A DNA stretch of 23,212 nt from Clostridia bacterium. Its GTDB lineage: Bacteria; Bacillota_A; Clostridia; Christensenellales; Borkfalkiaceae. Positions 8,100-14,356 of the stretch are shown here, in pieces. Numbering within the stretch: position 1 is the first letter of the stretch; each line of letters starts with the position of its first letter. Below the pieces are notes generated by a model. It saw only the letters and a list, made by a program, of their open reading frames with translations. It was not told the DNA's origin and searched no databases. Position numbers and translations under genes: made by a program. The stretch lies in assembly GCA_017457015.1 (NCBI GenBank), contig JAFTIG010000064.1, forward strand, positions 1-23,212, in the 5' to 3' direction.

Positions 8100-8704
8100 C
8101 TCCCTTCCTCCGCCTGACTCTTTCTGCAGTATAGCGGCACTAAACTTTCCAAATCTTTGGTTATCTCACTTGTTTTGGACTCAACCGCTCTTATAAGCCC
8201 TTTTTCCACCGATACGATTTGCGTATTCATATCCTTTATTACGGTAGAAGAAACTCCCTTATACTCTTTAAGTAATTCTCTTACCTTTTCACGCATAACG
8301 TAGCAAGGCTCTATCGTGACAGTACCGTCACTATAGCCGCACGCATAAAATCCGTCGTGTTTAGCGTCTATAAGCGTTAAAATTTTACCGCCGTCTATAT
8401 TATATGCGAGAGTGTCGAAAGATGTTATAGAAAGGCAAGGTTTATTAAAGGCAAAACACATTGCCTTAATAGTGGCAACGCCTATCCTTATACCCGTAAA
8501 CGAGCCTGCCCCGACTACGCACGCGAAAAAATCGGCGTCGGCAAGTGCAAAGTTTGCACTTTTTGACAGTTCTTCAATCTTGGGCATAAGCGCCACCGAG
8601 TGGTTTACTCCGCACTCCGCGTCGTGATATGAAAAAATTTGCCCGTCTTTTTTTATTACGACGGTAAGGTTTTTACCGCTCGTATCTATAGCAAGGTAGT
8701 TCAT
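8096..8704 (-). CDS. tsaB: tRNA threonylcarbamoyladenosine biosynthesis protein TsaB
   Basis: A 202-aa protein of the ASKHA (sugar kinase/Hsp70) fold. TsaB dimerises with TsaD and, with TsaE, transfers threonylcarbamoyl to A37 of ANN-decoding tRNAs (t6A). Visible are the N-terminal LAIDTSG and the signature GAGSFTGIRIG (65-75; usually GPGSFTG). The C-terminal half is divergent, as is usual for TsaB. Its ATG overlaps the tsaE stop by 4 nt. The partner tsaD is not in this window. Confidence 0.93.
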   Translation of the reverse strand: MNYLAIDTSGKNLTVVIKKDGQIFSYHDAECGVNHSVALMPKIEELSKSANFALADADFFACVVGAGSFTGIRIGVATIKAMCFAFNKPCLSITSFDTLAYNIDGGKILTLIDAKHDGFYACGYSDGTVTIEPCYVMREKVRELLKEYKGVSSTVIKDMNTQIVSVEKGLIRAVESKTSEITKDLESLVPLYCRKSQAEEGR

Positions 8705-9096
8705 AAAATAATCTTTCTCTTATCTTCTCCGAGTTTTTCTATAATAACCCTTTTACAGTTATCTGGGAGCGCGTCTTCTATATTTTCCGACCACTCGATT
8801 AAACAAATATTATCGCCGTTAAAATAATCGGTAAGCCCTAATCTTTCTGCGTCTTCACCGCAAGATAGGCGATAACAGTCGTAATGATACAATAGGTCGC
8901 CGTAAACGTTAAGATAGGCGTAAGTTGGGCTAGTGACTCCGTCCAGTCCAAAATATTTTGCAACGCCCTTTGTAAACGCAGTCTTACCTGCGCCTAAATC
9001 GCCCGATAATAGCACAACGTCGCCCTTTACTAGCGTTTTAGCGTATTCAAACGCAATTTGTTCAGTTTGTTTTGCACTGCTTGATATAAGTTCCAT
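8701..9096 (-). CDS. tsaE: tRNA t6A biosynthesis ATPase TsaE
   Basis: A small P-loop ATPase (131 aa from the chosen ATG) that drives turnover of the TsaBD complex in t6A synthesis. Walker A is SGDLGAGKTAFTKG (31-44), followed by the family blocks TSPTYAYLNVY and CLIEWSENI (98-106). The ATG at 9096 gives a normal N-terminus. An in-frame TTG at 9108 directly after the ribU stop would add four residues; neither has a convincing ribosome site, so coupling to ribU is likely. Overlaps tsaB by 4 nt. Confidence 0.92.
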   Translation of the reverse strand: MELISSSAKQTEQIAFEYAKTLVKGDVVLLSGDLGAGKTAFTKGVAKYFGLDGVTSPTYAYLNVYGDLLYHYDCYRLSCGEDAERLGLTDYFNGDNICLIEWSENIEDALPDNCKRVIIEKLGEDKRKIIL

Positions 9097-9108
9097 TTTT
9101 AACCGCAA

Positions 9109-9702
9109 CTATTTAATATTTATTTTTTCAAAAAGGTATCCTACACGCTTATATAAAAGTATGGTAAGAATACTCACCGATATTGATTTAACGGCGTTAA
9201 ACGCAACGAGTAGCCAAACTACGCTTGAAAAAACGTTCGCCATACCGTAAAGCGGAAAGGTTATTAGCCCATTTACCAAGAGCGCTGCACCCGTCTGCAT
9301 TAAGCATGATATAGATAGCGAAATTATAACCACTTTTATACCTTTTTTAAAGTGATAAATTATCGCGGGTGGCAAGACGTAAATTAAAATTACCGCCATG
9401 TTTGCAATTTGTCCTACGCCGAAAGTAGACGTTCCTATTAGGCATAAAAGTTCTTTTATTACCCCCACGAACAGTGCCGCTATCGGTCCGTACATAAACC
9501 CTGCAAGCATTATGAATACGTTCGAGAAATCAAGTTTTAAAAACGCCACCGCGGACGCGGGGAAAAGTGAAAATTCCAAAAACGATACGCCGTAGGCAAG
9601 GGCGGTAAATACCGCCATACCGGCAATCATACGCGTGGAAAATAAAGGTTTCCTTTCCGTTTTTTCTTTTGTGCTAACATTAGTCGTCTTTTCTTCTTTC
9701 AT
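9109..9702 (-). CDS. ribU: Riboflavin ECF transporter S component, RibU-like
   Basis: A 197-aa integral membrane substrate-binding subunit of an energy-coupling-factor vitamin transporter. It would capture riboflavin and pair with a shared EcfAA'T module encoded elsewhere. After a charged 20-residue start there are about five to six hydrophobic segments. The stretch FLKLDFSNVFIMLAGFMYGP (54-73) and the following VGVIKELL match the RibU pattern. The FMN riboswitch directly upstream makes riboflavin the most likely substrate. I start at the ATG at 9702, preceded by GGGGTG; a longer reading begins inside the leader hairpin. Its stop is immediately followed by tsaE. Confidence 0.9.
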   Translation of the reverse strand: MKEEKTTNVSTKEKTERKPLFSTRMIAGMAVFTALAYGVSFLEFSLFPASAVAFLKLDFSNVFIMLAGFMYGPIAALFVGVIKELLCLIGTSTFGVGQIANMAVILIYVLPPAIIYHFKKGIKVVIISLSISCLMQTGAALLVNGLITFPLYGMANVFSSVVWLLVAFNAVKSISVSILTILLYKRVGYLFEKINIK

Positions 9703-9786
9703 AAAAAACACACCCCGTAAATTTTTTTTCGGGGCGTGCCTTGACAAACGAAATTCCAAGACGAAAACACTTTCGTTTCCGCCCGT
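9703..9786 (-). terminator. FMN riboswitch expression platform: terminator overlapping the ribU ribosome site
   Basis: On the minus strand CACGCCCCG (9730-9738) pairs with CGGGGTGTG (9709-9717), followed by six T and then the ribU ATG. The hairpin is a terminator by form, and its 3' arm also holds the GGGGTG ribosome site. Upstream ACGGGCG (about 9781-9787) can pair with the 5' arm with one bulge, and AAACGAAA/TTTCGTTT offers another alternative pairing. These are plausible antiterminator elements. Confidence 0.7.
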
Positions 9787-9897
9787 AATTCTTTTACCAT
9801 CCGGACTATACCGTCGGTTTCGGAATCACACCGAATCAACCAAAAAGGCTCGCAGACTATACTGCCGGTGGGGAATTGCGCCCCGCCCCAAAGAATT
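9787..9897 (-). promoter_or_regulatory. FMN riboswitch (RFN element)
   Basis: On the minus strand the conserved RFN blocks appear in order: GGGGCGGGGCGCAATTCCCC, ACCGGCAGTATAGTC, GCGAGCC, GGTTGATTCGGTGTGATTCC, CCGACGGTATAGTCCGGATG. They are closed by P1 (AATTCTTT with AAAGAATT). FMN binding normally switches off the downstream riboflavin gene. About 85 nt separate it from the ribU ATG. Confidence 0.96.
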
Positions 9898-9956
9898 TTA
9901 TTTATTTATATAATTTATTTGATAAATTATTTATCTTTTTGTAAAGTGATTTATAC

Positions 9957-10871
9957 TCACTGTTCTATTTTTAAATTAAATCTTTTTAAAAGGTCGTCGC
10001 CTATCGCGTCGGCGTAAGGCGTCAATATGTAATCCACTTTAAGTTTGAATAGTTCCGTAACTGCTTCCGCCCTATCCGCGTTTGCAATAACGCAAATCTT
10101 TTTATCAGAGCGGTACTTATTGATAAGACCGAGTTTTTCTTTGACTTCTATAAGCGTTGCGTCGCCAAATGCAAAAGTTATAAAGGAAAGTTTGGACTTA
10201 TTTAAAACTTTAAGCGCCGTCTTAATCCTATCTTCGTCAAGGTCACTGGCGTTTAAGGAAACGCCCACACCGAGTTTTCTAATCTTGCCGAGTTTTTTGA
10301 CCTGCTTTCTAAAATTCTTTATTTCACCTTGCCCAAGTAGCATGGACGGCATAGCAACGGTAACTTCGTCCGCGCCTATCTTTACGCTCTCTCTAATCCC
10401 TGCAAGTTTACTTTTAAACGTGCTTTCCCCAAACGGGAAATCTATAACAGAGCCAACCTTTACCGCGCTTAAATTATTCTTTTTAGCCTGTCTTGCGCAA
10501 GCGGGTAAATACACGGGCGCTAACAAAAGCCCGCCCGAGTGCAAATATTTGGCGGTAGTGAGCATACCTTTGAGTTCGCCGTCCGTAACGTCGTAACGCA
10601 CTACTACCCTTTTTAAGCGCGACATAAGTTTTCTTATCTGAAAAAGATAAAACTCTTCTTTTAGCGCCTTAACGGTAGTGTTTAATAGACTTGCCATATC
10701 GGGAAAATCTTCGTATTCGTCCGCACCTTTTTTACCGCCTTGCTCGTAAGACGTACGCCCTTTCTTTTTCTTGCCCTTGCCTTCAATCGGCGTTAACTCG
10801 TTTTTAATTTCTTGCTTATTTAAATTTTCCGATTCTTCAGTAAGGTCGTTCTTGTTTTCCAGTTCAGTCAT
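9957..10871 (-). CDS. DeoC-like TIM-barrel protein, catalytic residues missing
   Basis: A 304-aa protein with a charged, Lys/Glu-rich N-terminal extension (about 1-57) and a barrel resembling deoxyribose-phosphate aldolase. The resemblance is clearest at KVGSVIDFPFGESTFKSKLA (138-157) and GADEVTVAMPSMLLGQGE (166-183). By motif alignment with E. coli DeoC the three catalytic residues are replaced: Asp102 by Thr171 (EVDV to EVTV), Schiff-base Lys167 by Thr232 (DFIKTSTG to SFITFAFG), and Lys201 by a hydrophobic residue near 262 (GFKPAGG to VIANAD). Aldolase activity is therefore unlikely; a binding or scaffold role is possible. AAGGAG precedes the ATG. It is divergent from a small membrane protein gene and upstream of the riboswitch. 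Confidence 0.75.
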   Translation of the reverse strand: MTELENKNDLTEESENLNKQEIKNELTPIEGKGKKKKGRTSYEQGGKKGADEYEDFPDMASLLNTTVKALKEEFYLFQIRKLMSRLKRVVVRYDVTDGELKGMLTTAKYLHSGGLLLAPVYLPACARQAKKNNLSAVKVGSVIDFPFGESTFKSKLAGIRESVKIGADEVTVAMPSMLLGQGEIKNFRKQVKKLGKIRKLGVGVSLNASDLDEDRIKTALKVLNKSKLSFITFAFGDATLIEVKEKLGLINKYRSDKKICVIANADRAEAVTELFKLKVDYILTPYADAIGDDLLKRFNLKIEQ

Positions 10872-10894
10872 GTTTGCTCCTTAAATAAGTCTTA

Positions 10895-10916
10895 TGATAA
10901 AAATTTTCATTTATCA
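10895..10916. promoter_or_regulatory. Inverted repeat in the aldolase-like gene's promoter region
   Basis: TGATAAA (10895-10901) and TTTATCA (10910-10916) form a 7-bp inverted repeat with an 8-nt centre, 24 nt ahead of the minus-strand ATG. It overlaps a weak minus promoter (TTTGTT, 16 nt, TATCAT). It could be an operator; evidence is limited to symmetry and position. Confidence 0.35.
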
Positions 10917-10933
10917 ACAAATACTTTCACTAT

Positions 10934-10962
10934 TTGGTAATTTTTTCGTGCTACACTTATAA
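10934..10962 (+). promoter_or_regulatory. Candidate promoter for the 86-aa membrane protein
   Basis: TTGGTA (10934-10939), a 17-nt spacer and TTATAA (10957-10962), about 15 nt before the ATG, with GGAG between. Confidence 0.45.
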
Positions 10963-10977
10963 AAGTGGAGATAATAT

Positions 10978-11238
10978 ATGGTAAATTTTTTGTTAAGCCC
11001 CGTCGGCGGTTTTTTTCTAACCCTTTGTTTCTTTATTGCAAGCCTTTTTATCGTACTCGGCGCAAAATCGGCAAACGAGTTTATAAAACTACGCCTACCC
11101 AAAAAGAAAGTATCCGCACCGCCACAAAACGAGCAAAAGCCCAAAACCACACGCCCAAAGAAAAAACCTTCCGCCGTGCGCAGTATCGAGATTAACCCCG
11201 ACGAGATTGACAGAATTTACGTTAAAAAAATATCTTAA
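10978..11238 (+). CDS. Small single-pass membrane protein, unknown function
   Basis: An 86-aa protein I do not recognise. Residues 8-30 form one hydrophobic membrane segment. The rest is a Lys/Pro-rich linker (LPKKKVSAPPQNEQKPKTTRPKKK is broken by Pro throughout) ending in IEINPDEIDRIYVKKIS, which looks like a short conserved tail. Positive charge after the segment predicts a cytoplasmic C-terminus. GGAG lies 7 nt before the ATG and a candidate promoter lies upstream, so it is probably a real gene. Its stop codon interlocks with that of convergent rsfS in TTAA at 11235-11238. Confidence 0.65.
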   Translation: MVNFLLSPVGGFFLTLCFFIASLFIVLGAKSANEFIKLRLPKKKVSAPPQNEQKPKTTRPKKKPSAVRSIEINPDEIDRIYVKKIS

Positions 11239-11576
11239 TATCTAGTAGTGTTTTTATCGTCGCCCCAAAGACTTTCCAAATGATAGAAAAGTCTGGTTTC
11301 GTCGTTAAAGATATGCACCAAAACGTCGCCGTAATCGAGCACCGCCCATCTGCCTTCTCTAACCCCTTCACGACGAACGGGCGCAACGCCAAGTTTATCC
11401 ATTTCTTCTTCAACGTGGTCTATAAGCGCACGCGTGTGCGTCATACTCCTACCGCCGGCAACGACGTAATAATCGGCAACTTCAGTCTTTCCGCGAACGT
11501 CGATACTTACGACGTCTTCAGCCTTGTGATCGGTGAGTACCGTGCAAATTTTCTGTACGAATTCAAGTGAGTTCAA
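11235..11576 (-). CDS. rsfS: Ribosome silencing factor RsfS
   Basis: A 113-aa protein of the RsfS/YbeB/Iojap family, which binds ribosomal protein uL14 and blocks subunit joining under nutrient limitation. The family pattern is clear: AEDVVSIDVRGKTEVADYYVVAGGRS, ALIDHVEEEM, EGVREGRWAVLDYGDVLVHIF and RLFYHLESLWGD. The start codon is TTG, supported by AAAGGAG 8 nt upstream. It follows the nadD-yqeK fusion by about 38 nt, the usual neighbour order in Firmicutes. Confidence 0.95.
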   Translation of the reverse strand: MNSLEFVQKICTVLTDHKAEDVVSIDVRGKTEVADYYVVAGGRSMTHTRALIDHVEEEMDKLGVAPVRREGVREGRWAVLDYGDVLVHIFNDETRLFYHLESLWGDDKNTTRY

Positions 11577-11613
11577 AATAGTATCTCCTTTATTTTTTGT
11601 TATGTAAAATTAT

Positions 11614-12732
11614 TTATTTGACGTAATATAAAAACGCGTTTATCGTTTCTTTGTAAATATACTGTTTTTTATTCACAAGGTGCAAAAACTCTTCTTTTAA
11701 GCACTCGATAAAACAAGTTTCAAAATCGGCTTTTTCATAAAGTTCTCTTAAATGCTCTACCCCGTCGTAAGTCCTACCTTCTTCAACCATATCGGCAACG
11801 AAAATGAGTTTACCGAGCGTAGTCATATCTGCTTTCCCCGACGTATGATAGCGTATGGCGTCAATAATTTCCGTATCGGTAACCCCCAAGACGTGCTCTG
11901 CTATATACGCGCCCAAAAAGGCGTGTACGACAGGTGCAGGAACGCCTTCAGGCAGAGTAAATCCCTTGATCTTTTGATAATCTAAATATTTAGCGCAGTC
12001 GTGCAAAGTTGCCGCAATCATAACCTTTTGTCCGTCAAGGTTTAACTCCTTTGCCTTCTGCATTGCAGTAACAATTACGTCCGCAGTGTGTTTTACCCTT
12101 TTTTCAGGCAGAGTTTTAAGTATAAAACTTTGGTATTTATCGGGCGGATAAAGCCCCTTTTCTTTGATATACTCTTCTACCCCCGTCGGCAGAATACCGT
12201 CAAGCGATAGCGACAGCGCAGCGTACGTTCTTATCTTGGTTGACGACGCGCTCTTGCCCGTATAAGTTAAGCGTATAAAGTTTTTCCCCCAACGCTCTAA
12301 AAAAAGTTTTTCTTCCTTTTGGTAATCGGTGAAAAAATCTTCTCTCGAAAACACCGCGAGCGTGGCGGCGTCGAGTATTCTTTCTGGATAACGCCAAGTC
12401 TTAAAATCGGTAAGCATATCCCCACCGCAAATAAAAAACACTTTGGTTTTGCCGTCGTTAAAATGCTCTACCGTAAGATAAGTATAACTCTTACCCTGTT
12501 TTTTTATCTCGTAATCGCTCACCGTTACGCCGTCCACACCGTCAAAAGCAATCTTTAACATGTTTAGCCTATCTTCTGCAGACGCTGGAACGCTAGTCTT
12601 ATGTGGCGACAGATAAGTCGGCATTACTATTAACTCGTCAAGCCCGAGTTCTTTTTTTGCGCTCTTTGCAAGTTCAACGTGCTCTAAATGCACGGGATTG
12701 AACGTTCCGCCGAGTATCCCGATTCTCTTCAT
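11614..12732 (-). CDS. nadD: NadD-YqeK fusion: nicotinate-nucleotide adenylyltransferase and HD-domain Ap4A hydrolase
   Basis: A 372-aa two-domain protein. Residues 1-196 are NadD, which makes deamido-NAD from NaMN and ATP: nucleotide-binding GGTFNPVHLEHVELA (8-22), SPHKTS and SASSTKIR (161-168). Residues 200-372 are YqeK, a symmetric Ap4A hydrolase of the HD superfamily: VKHTADV (213-219), the HD pair in ATLHDCAKYL (His244, Asp245), HAFLGAYIAEH and RYHTSGKADMTTLGKLIFVADMVE. In many Firmicutes these are adjacent separate genes. I start at the ATG at 12732 because the promoter places its transcription start at that A; an in-frame ATG at 12750 lies within the promoter. No ribosome site is visible. 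Confidence 0.93.
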   Translation of the reverse strand: MKRIGILGGTFNPVHLEHVELAKSAKKELGLDELIVMPTYLSPHKTSVPASAEDRLNMLKIAFDGVDGVTVSDYEIKKQGKSYTYLTVEHFNDGKTKVFFICGGDMLTDFKTWRYPERILDAATLAVFSREDFFTDYQKEEKLFLERWGKNFIRLTYTGKSASSTKIRTYAALSLSLDGILPTGVEEYIKEKGLYPPDKYQSFILKTLPEKRVKHTADVIVTAMQKAKELNLDGQKVMIAATLHDCAKYLDYQKIKGFTLPEGVPAPVVHAFLGAYIAEHVLGVTDTEIIDAIRYHTSGKADMTTLGKLIFVADMVEEGRTYDGVEHLRELYEKADFETCFIECLKEEFLHLVNKKQYIYKETINAFLYYVK

Positions 12733-12738
12733 ACGTTT

Positions 12739-12767
12739 ATTATCGCACATTTTAAAAATAAAATCAA
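12739..12767 (-). promoter_or_regulatory. nadD: Promoter for nadD-yqeK-rsfS, predicting a leaderless mRNA
   Basis: On the minus strand TTGATT (12762-12767), a 17-nt spacer ending TGC (extended -10 TGn) and GATAAT (12739-12744). The A of the ATG at 12732 is the seventh base after the -10, the usual initiation point. Confidence 0.65.
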
Positions 12768-12829
12768 TAATTTTTTCCGCCTTTACCGCCCAGTAGGAAT
12801 TTTTAAGGAATAAAAAAGTACTTTCAGGG

Positions 12830-12835
12830 TATAAT
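12830..12835 (+). promoter_or_regulatory. Candidate -10 box for the four-TM protein gene
   Basis: A perfect TATAAT lies 28 nt before the ATG at 12864, but no good -35 is seen at 16-18 nt spacing (GGAATA or similar). It may be activator-dependent or chance. Confidence 0.35.
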
Positions 12836-12863
12836 CACATAAATTTATAAGGCGGTTACTTAA

Positions 12864-13640
12864 ATGAAACTATCTATCCCCACCGTTATTGACACACTCT
12901 TTACGACCTTTATTTTCTTTTTGCTGTCTTTTATTATCTTAAACTACTATATCGAACGACAGTTTGCCATAGCCTTTTCGCTAATCCTTTCCGTCCCCGT
13001 CGCCATGATAGTATTTAAAAGATTAACTACTAACGTCAACAAAAAACGAATAAAAAAAGATAAACTCTCCGCCGTAGAGCGCACGGCAAACGCACTGGGC
13101 TTTTACACGACAACAGAGCGCAACGAACTTTTTTTAAGAGCGGTTACCCGTGCAGGCTATACTGCCGTTAGAAAGCGTGGCGGTATTTTTATCGACGGCA
13201 AAAACTCGGCGCTTTTTATCCGCTTTGGTTTTAACGACGTGGATAAAACGGACGTGGTTAAAATTTTTAACTCTATCAAAAGTACGGAAAAGGCGTATAT
13301 TTTATCTAAAGACTTTTCCCAAGAGATTTTAGACTTTATATCAAGGTTTGACGGTAGAATTATTGCCGTTGACGGCGAAAAAGTATACGACTTTTTGAAA
13401 AGTCAAGACTGCTTGCCAAAAGACAAACTGCCTTTTTCAACTAATAAAATCACCAAAGAACGGTTGCGCCTTGCTTTTTTAGACGCAAAAAAAGCCAAAC
13501 GCTATTTCACGTTCGGCTTACTGTTTTTATTGACGAGTTCGTTCGTCCCGATAAAACTTTACTACGTCGTTTTCGGTTGTATTTTTTTAATCTTTGCACT
13601 TATCTTAAAACTGTTTGGCGTTAAAAAGAACCCTGCTTAA
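12864..13640 (+). CDS. Four-TM membrane protein with a restriction-endonuclease-like central domain
   Basis: A 258-aa protein with two membrane segments at each end (about 9-29, 33-51, 215-232 and 233-252) and a cytoplasmic core of about 160 residues. In the core, ALFIRFGF (116-123) and KAYILSKDFSQEILDFISRF...IIAVDGEKVYDFL (143-178) resemble the last strands and helix of the Mrr/NERD-like nuclease fold, where FITT-F...F...I-LIDG-L is typical. The QxK catalytic motif expected on the ALFIRF strand is absent, so nuclease activity is doubtful. GGCGG lies 8 nt before the ATG. It sits on the strand opposite to the housekeeping genes around it. The membrane topology is well supported; the fold is an inference. 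Confidence 0.65.
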   Translation: MKLSIPTVIDTLFTTFIFFLLSFIILNYYIERQFAIAFSLILSVPVAMIVFKRLTTNVNKKRIKKDKLSAVERTANALGFYTTTERNELFLRAVTRAGYTAVRKRGGIFIDGKNSALFIRFGFNDVDKTDVVKIFNSIKSTEKAYILSKDFSQEILDFISRFDGRIIAVDGEKVYDFLKSQDCLPKDKLPFSTNKITKERLRLAFLDAKKAKRYFTFGLLFLLTSSFVPIKLYYVVFGCIFLIFALILKLFGVKKNPA

Positions 13641-13678
13641 ACAAATATGTTAAGATTTATTTTATTTTCAAAAACCGC

Positions 13679-13707
13679 TTGATAAATCCTATAAAAGGTG
13701 GTATAAT
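13679..13707 (+). promoter_or_regulatory. Strong promoter of the structured-RNA unit
   Basis: TTGATA (13679-13684), a 17-nt spacer and a perfect TATAAT (13702-13707). Seven nt beyond the -10 is G13714, the first base of a long inverted repeat. It is one of the best promoters in the window, yet no start codon with a ribosome site follows before the terminator. Confidence 0.8.
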
Positions 13708-13713
13708 AATTAC

Positions 13714-13920
13714 GTCACACAAATTAATAACTTATTTAGGTAACGTTTTTTATTTTAAAGGGATAATTTTATTATTAATTGATAATCATAGAATTTGATA
13801 AAATGCAAATTCCACTTGATTATCAATTAATAGGATTACCTATCATTGTTATTTTAAGATTTGTGTGACAACAACGGAGTTTGCGTTTTTGTGCGCTGGC
13901 TTCGGTTGGCGCACTTTTTT
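13714..13920 (+). ncRNA. Putative structured RNA (about 207 nt), family unknown
   Basis: The transcript predicted from the promoter folds as a rod of five nested stems: P1 13714-13724/13859-13869 (11 bp, GTCACACAAAT), P2 13726-13731/13848-13853 (6 bp), P3 13737-13743/13836-13842 (7 bp), P4 13773-13788/13817-13832 (16 bp, TATTAATTGATAATCA) and P5 13791-13797/13806-13812 (7 bp). A 29-nt one-sided bulge lies between P3 and P4. All 47 pairs are Watson-Crick. A strong terminator closes the unit. It could be a free small RNA, with a 6S-like rod outline but no family match that I can claim, or a leader of the gene at 13966. A MITE-like repeat is a third possibility. Confidence 0.6.
13891..13920 (+). 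terminator. Rho-independent terminator with UUCG tetraloop
   Basis: GTGCGCTGGC (13891-13900), TTCG loop, GTTGGCGCAC (13905-13914) and six T. The ten-pair stem includes three G-U pairs and is capped by a C(UUCG)G tetraloop. It ends the structured-RNA unit 45 nt before the next ATG. Confidence 0.88.
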
Positions 13921-13965
13921 ATTTATACGTTAGAAAAATTTATATCAATTTACATAGGTGAAATT

Positions 13966-14325
13966 ATGTCGTTAAAAAAATTTGGATTAAACCGCCGTCG
14001 CAAAGACCGTTATACCAGACAAAAAAGGCAAGAACTATTTACTTGGCTACACCGCTATTTACGCTTACATAATGAATTACTTGCGGATGAAAGTTATCAA
14101 ATTATGTATGACTACGTACGCGCTACGCTTATAGCGTACCTACAAAAAGACGTGGAAGGGTCTAATGGCTTTGACGATGAAACGCTTGGCAGATTTGTTG
14201 ACCGCATTACAGATATTTTTGTCAGAGAACATCCAGAATACGTAGAAAAATATAAGCCTTACGTTATTTTATTCCATGACGTTTGGGACGGGGACAAAGA
14301 CTTAATGAAAGATATTAAAGTTTAG
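13966..14325 (+). CDS. Small charged cytoplasmic protein, unknown function
   Basis: A 119-aa protein I do not recognise. It begins with a basic stretch (LNRRRKDRYTRQKRQ), then appears largely helical, with aromatic and acidic residues in the second half (FVDRITDIFVREHPEYVEKY, FHDVWDGDKDLMKDIKV). No membrane segment, signal peptide or Cys is present. The ATG at 13966 has AGGTG 6 nt upstream; a longer in-frame reading from a TTG near 13861 would run through the terminator stem and is rejected. I see no independent promoter between the terminator and the gene, so expression may depend on read-through of the structured RNA unit. A perfect palindromic terminator follows. Confidence 0.65.
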   Translation: MSLKKFGLNRRRKDRYTRQKRQELFTWLHRYLRLHNELLADESYQIMYDYVRATLIAYLQKDVEGSNGFDDETLGRFVDRITDIFVREHPEYVEKYKPYVILFHDVWDGDKDLMKDIKV

Positions 14326-14356
14326 TACGTTATATTTTAATAATAAAATAAGCATT

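Noticed and set aside
9703..9759. Extended N-terminus of ribU
   Set aside because: It would run through the riboswitch terminator hairpin; MKEEK at 9702 is preceded by a ribosome site.
9907..9943. AT-rich palindrome upstream of the riboswitch as terminator or promoter
   Set aside because: The GATAAAT/ATTTATC stem is weak, and several overlapping AT-rich -10-like boxes prevent a confident call either way.
10045..10596. 183-codon open frame on the plus strand opposite the DeoC-like gene
   Set aside because: It is antisense to a gene with recognisable fold and ribosome site, is rich in Ser/Leu runs typical of antisense frames, and has no ribosome site.
13714..13869. Transposon or insertion sequence with terminal inverted repeats
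   Set aside because: No transposase and no clear target-site duplication at the borders; a promoter start falling exactly on the repeat fits an RNA better, though a MITE is not excluded.
13861..13965. Longer N-terminus for the 119-aa protein starting at a TTG near 13861
   Set aside because: It would translate the P1 arm and the whole terminator hairpin and has no ribosome site; the ATG at 13966 has AGGTG.
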